Below, one piece after another: positions 3,767 to 6,073 of a stretch of DNA of 6,073 nucleotides. A program made the translations under genes and the position numbers. The DNA is taken from the NCBI GenBank assembly GCA_018383835.1, contig JAHAWR010000095.1, positions 174 through 6,246 on the forward strand, written 5' to 3'. Numbering within the stretch: the first letter of the stretch is position 1; each line of letters begins with the position of its first letter. A model generated the notes under the pieces. That model worked only from the letters and a program-made list of their open reading frames with translations. It made no database searches and was not told where the DNA came from. The stretch comes from Candidatus Jordarchaeia archaeon. GTDB taxonomy: Archaea; Asgardarchaeota; Jordiarchaeia; Jordiarchaeales; Freyrarchaeaceae.

Positions 3767-4633
3767 ATGAAAATGGACGAGGAAACACTTGAGAGGATAA
3801 TAATTAAGGCAATCAAGCGGGCAGCCTCCACGGTGCCCCCCGATGTTAAATTCGCTTTGAGTCAAGCGTTGAGAAGAGAAACCAACGACATAGCTAGAAT
3901 GCAGCTTGAAGCAGTGATTGAAAACATAAGGCTGGCAGAGGAGAAGAAGTTGCCGGTTTGCCAAGACACGGGCATACTCTATTTCTACGTACGTTTACCG
4001 CAACTCGCCGATGCCGAACTTATCAGGAAGACCATACTAAACGCCACAATTAAAGCCACGTACGAGATCCCTCTAAGACCTAATGCCGTCGACTCAGTTA
4101 CCGGAGAGAATAGCGGGAACAACGTGGGAGTCAATGTGCCGTGGATCGAGTTTGAACCGAGCGGCGGCGATTGCGTCGAGATAACGGTTTTTCTTAAGGG
4201 TGGAGGAGCGGACAACGTGAGTGCGTTAGAATCCCTCCCGGCAGGGGAGGGATTAGGGGGGATTAAGAGGAGCGTCATAAAGGCTGTGATGAAGGCGGGA
4301 GGTGGGCCATGCCCTCCAGTAGTTTTGGGCGTTGGTGTAGGTGGTGGGGCGTACATAGCTATGAAGCTGGCTAAGAGGGCGCTCATGCGTCCGATCTCGG
4401 AAAGGAATAGTGACCCGAGGATAGCACAACTAGAGAACGAGATTCTCGAGGATGTTAACAGGACGGGGATAGGTCCTATGGGGCTTGGAGGGGAAACCAC
4501 AGCAATAGGAGTAAATGTTGAGGTCGCGCACCGCCACCCGGCATCATACCCTTTGGTTGTTTTGTTTAACTGTTACGCTGTAAGGAGAGTTAAGGTCAAA
4601 GTTTTCCCTGATGGAAAGTGTCAATTTGAGTAA
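3767..4633 (+). CDS. Class I fumarate hydratase, alpha (N-terminal) subunit
   Basis: This is the iron-sulfur subunit of the two-subunit class I fumarase, which reversibly hydrates fumarate to malate in the TCA cycle. Three cysteines expected to hold the oxygen-sensitive 4Fe-4S cluster are visible: C65 in CQDTG, C182 in GGGPCPP and C269 in FNCYA. Other landmarks are RPNAVDSVTGENSGNN (104-119), KGGGADN (144-150) and GIGPMGLGGETTAIGV (234-249). At 288 residues it is of normal length. L-tartrate dehydratase alpha is homologous and cannot be strictly excluded, but fumarase is the likely role in archaea. ATG 3767 is the longest start; ATG 3773, two codons on, is better placed, seven bases after GGTGG (3761-3765). 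The beta subunit follows after 18 bases, so the two form an operon. Confidence 0.92.
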   Translation: MKMDEETLERIIIKAIKRAASTVPPDVKFALSQALRRETNDIARMQLEAVIENIRLAEEKKLPVCQDTGILYFYVRLPQLADAELIRKTILNATIKATYEIPLRPNAVDSVTGENSGNNVGVNVPWIEFEPSGGDCVEITVFLKGGGADNVSALESLPAGEGLGGIKRSVIKAVMKAGGGPCPPVVLGVGVGGGAYIAMKLAKRALMRPISERNSDPRIAQLENEILEDVNRTGIGPMGLGGETTAIGVNVEVAHRHPASYPLVVLFNCYAVRRVKVKVFPDGKCQFE

Positions 4634-4639
4634 ATAGTA

Positions 4640-4644
4640 GGAGG
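4640..4644 (+). promoter_or_regulatory. Ribosome binding site setting the TTG start of fumarase beta
   Basis: GGAGG, continued by four more G residues, lies seven bases before TTG 4652. This is the strongest ribosome site in the window and supports the non-ATG start. Confidence 0.75.
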
Positions 4645-4651
4645 GGGGACG

Positions 4652-5206
4652 TTGAGTAGGGTTTTGAAGACGCCTTTAGTTGAGGAGGATGTCAGGTCGT
4701 TACACGTCGGAGACGTTGTATTTCTTTCAGGCGTGGTGGTTACAGCTAGAGATGCAGCCCATAGAAGAATGATAGAGCATATCCAGTCTGGAAAGCCTAT
4801 CCCAGTAAATTTGAGGGGAGGCGTCATATATCATTGCGGACCTATAATTAGAAGGCTAGATGATGGAAGAATGGAGGTTATTTCTGCAGGACCTACTACG
4901 AGCTCTAGAATGGATATATTCGAGCCTTTCATAATTAGTCGTCTTGGGGCTAGAATGATCATCGGTAAAGGTGGCATGGGGGGCTCAACTATTGACGCCA
5001 TGAAGCGTTACGGAGCAGTTTATGCAGCTTTTCCTGGTGGAGCCGGCGTTCTAGCAGCCTCAAAAATTAAAAGGGTCGTTGGGGTTGAGTGGATGGAGTT
5101 AGGGATGCCGGAGGCTTTATGGATTCTCGAGGTTGAATCCTTTGGTCCTTTAGTCATTGCAATAGATTCTAGTGGGAAATCACTTTACGCTAGAGGAAGT
5201 CGGTGA
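4652..5206 (+). CDS. Class I fumarate hydratase, beta (C-terminal) subunit
   Basis: The 184-residue protein is the swivelling, substrate-binding partner of the alpha subunit encoded just upstream. Family marks are VVVTARDAAHRRM (28-40), YHCGP (60-64), SAGPTTSSRMD (78-88), IIGKGGMGG (103-111) and GMPEALWILEVESFGPLV (151-168). The TTSxRM segment is the conserved substrate-binding turn of this family. Translation starts at TTG 4652, fixed by GGAGG at 4640-4644, 18 bases after the alpha stop. Together the two subunits correspond to the two halves of the single-chain class I fumarases of bacteria. The 3' end overlaps the 3' end of nucS on the opposite strand by 17 bases. Confidence 0.92.
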   Translation: MSRVLKTPLVEEDVRSLHVGDVVFLSGVVVTARDAAHRRMIEHIQSGKPIPVNLRGGVIYHCGPIIRRLDDGRMEVISAGPTTSSRMDIFEPFIISRLGARMIIGKGGMGGSTIDAMKRYGAVYAAFPGGAGVLAASKIKRVVGVEWMELGMPEALWILEVESFGPLVIAIDSSGKSLYARGSR

Positions 5207-5972
5207 TCCTTTTCGAGGCGGAGGACTTAACGAGTTCGGCGCATTTTTGAGGGGTGAGCGTTTTAAACTCTAACCCATGCTTTTCAAGTAGGAGGAGAGC
5301 TTTCTTGGATGCGGAGGGGGCTGCTAAGATGCCTCTTACGCCACGCCCACCACTGCGCTTTTTAACTTCCTCAACATATTTTGTAAGCTGAAGCGCATCA
5401 TCGCCGGTAGCTGTCCTTCTCTTAAGCTCAATGACTACTATGTTTCCTTTTCTGTCCATGGCGTAGACGTCTATGAATCCTGGTTCAACGCCTTTCTCTT
5501 TCGTTATTGGTCTAAGTCCTTCTTCGATGAGCTCCGGGTTCGCTATCACCGCCTTCTGCATATCCTTCTCGCTTGCATACATCGCGAACTCTGCCTCGTC
5601 AACTAAGTCCATAACGAGAATGAAAATTATTCTTTCAAACTCAACTTCTAACGACTCTTTAGGCTTAATCCTGACGCTTCTGAGTATTAAGTTTCTTCCT
5701 CTTGTCGACGTCTGCAAGACGGAGCCAGGAGGCTGCCAGTTTACTGGCTGGGCATCCCATGACCTATGGACGAGAATGCTTCCGTCTCTCTTAATTAACA
5801 CCAATCTCTCTCCCCAGCCCAAAGCCGAGCTTGCCCGCCCTTTATAATCAACTCTGCACAGTCCGACGAGTAACAGCAGAAATCCCCTTTTCACGGCATC
5901 GTCGACCACGCGAGCAGCCTCATCCGAAGAGGGATGAAGTAGCAGCTTGAATTTAGGCAAGGAGGGCGCCAC
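5190..5972 (-). CDS. nucS: Endonuclease NucS / EndoMS, mismatch-specific
   Basis: NucS cuts both strands at mismatched base pairs and serves as the MutS-independent mismatch repair nuclease of many archaea and Actinobacteria. The N-terminal DNA-binding domain carries LGWGERLVLIKRDGSILVH (51-69) and QPVNWQPPGS (75-84), with the mismatch-contacting N78 and W79. The C-terminal RecB-like nuclease has GFIDVYAMD (165-173) and IVVIELKRR (178-186), giving catalytic D168, E182 and K184, with Q195 and Y199 downstream; these sit at a constant offset from the Pyrococcus abyssi residues as I recall them. Length (260) is normal. The protein ends SKRITDFL, resembling a PCNA-interacting motif with the leading Gln replaced. 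The start is GTG 5972 with no ribosome site but a TATA-like box about 24 bases upstream, so a leaderless mRNA is likely; a TTG at 5960 is an alternative. Confidence 0.93.
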   Translation of the reverse strand: MAPSLPKFKLLLHPSSDEAARVVDDAVKRGFLLLLVGLCRVDYKGRASSALGWGERLVLIKRDGSILVHRSWDAQPVNWQPPGSVLQTSTRGRNLILRSVRIKPKESLEVEFERIIFILVMDLVDEAEFAMYASEKDMQKAVIANPELIEEGLRPITKEKGVEPGFIDVYAMDRKGNIVVIELKRRTATGDDALQLTKYVEEVKKRSGGRGVRGILAAPSASKKALLLLEKHGLEFKTLTPQKCAELVKSSASKRITDFL

Positions 5973-5974
5973 CC

Positions 5975-5982
5975 TTTTATTT
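5975..5982 (+). promoter_or_regulatory. TATA-like box for the methyltransferase gene
   Basis: TTTTATTT is centred about 26 bases before ATG 6004, the spacing expected for a leaderless archaeal mRNA. It begins only three bases beyond the start codon of the divergent nucS gene. Confidence 0.45.
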
Positions 5983-5992
5983 CGCTTAAGAC

Positions 5993-6000
5993 CTTTTTAT
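5993..6000 (-). promoter_or_regulatory. TATA-like box for nucS
   Basis: On the minus strand ATAAAAAG lies 21-28 bases before GTG 5972, again the spacing for a leaderless mRNA. It ends just before the start codon of the divergent methyltransferase gene at 6004. Confidence 0.45.
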
Positions 6001-6003
6001 CAT

Positions 6004-6073
6004 ATGCCTAAGGATTTGAGAGGAAAAGCTCGGCTCTATGATAAAACAGCGTGGATGTATGATAAGCGTTACG
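6004..6073 (+). CDS. Probable SAM-dependent methyltransferase, N-terminal fragment
   Basis: Only 23 codons are visible before the window ends. The peptide contains ARLYDKTAWMYDKRY, a doubled YDxxAxxYDxxY pattern that commonly opens class I SAM-dependent methyltransferases of the UbiE-like kind, just ahead of the SAM-binding fold. The glycine-rich SAM motif is outside the window, so the substrate and even the family remain provisional. ATG 6004 has no ribosome site but a TATA-like box about 26 bases upstream. It is divergent from nucS. Confidence 0.55.
   Translation, partial: MPKDLRGKARLYDKTAWMYDKRY

Noticed and set aside
3985..4500. 171-codon open frame on the minus strand inside fumarase alpha
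   Set aside because: It is antisense to a conserved enzyme gene, rich in Pro, Ser and Thr, without any recognisable motif; a codon-structure shadow.
5473..5847. 124-codon open frame on the plus strand inside nucS
   Set aside because: It lies fully opposite the conserved NucS catalytic region and shows Ser/Leu-rich low-complexity translation typical of a shadow frame.

Overview
The window looks like part of a thermophilic archaeal chromosome, probably from the TACK (Thermoproteota) side. The protein set is archaeal: Pus10-type tRNA pseudouridine synthase, Sec61-beta, ZPR1-like zinc protein, multi-OB-fold RPA, two-subunit class I fumarase and the NucS/EndoMS mismatch endonuclease. There are TATA-like boxes about 32-34 bases upstream of all three tRNA genes, and several starts look leaderless. 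Heavy, non-canonical tRNA intron content is best known from Thermoproteales and related lineages. A multi-OB RPA with a zinc finger is not typical of classical Crenarchaeota, so the exact lineage is left open. No mobile element, CRISPR array or integration signature was seen, and no stretch above 300 bases lacks a gene.

Layout. Bases 1-285 hold the 3' end of pus10. Bases 340-914 hold three tRNA genes: a CAT-anticodon tRNA (+), tRNA-Glu(TTC) (+) and tRNA-Asn(GTT) (-). Folding them by hand reveals seven introns, one in the first and three in each of the others, in the D-loop, the anticodon itself, the T-stem and the T-loop. Six of the seven have a 3-nt bulge / 4-bp helix / 3-nt bulge core (or its loop variant) that predicts cuts restoring a canonical tRNA. 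This is the most striking content of the window. A Sec61-beta gene follows (1074-1367, +), converging on a two-gene minus-strand unit: rpa (3681 to 1990), then a ZPR1-like gene (2030 to 1377) that overlaps it by 41 bases. Divergent from rpa, across an 85-base spacer, is a plus-strand fumarase operon: alpha subunit 3767-4633 and beta subunit 4652-5206. The beta gene overlaps, tail to tail, the nucS gene on the minus strand (5972 to 5190). Divergent from nucS, across 31 bases, a probable SAM-dependent methyltransferase begins at 6004 and runs off the window.

How the genes relate. The region mixes information processing and central metabolism: tRNA maturation (Pus10, intron-bearing tRNAs), DNA maintenance (RPA, NucS), protein export (Sec61-beta) and a TCA-cycle enzyme (fumarase). 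Co-transcription is supported only for rpa/ZPR1 and for the two fumarase subunits. The unusual tRNA genes imply a splicing endonuclease of broad specificity elsewhere in the genome.
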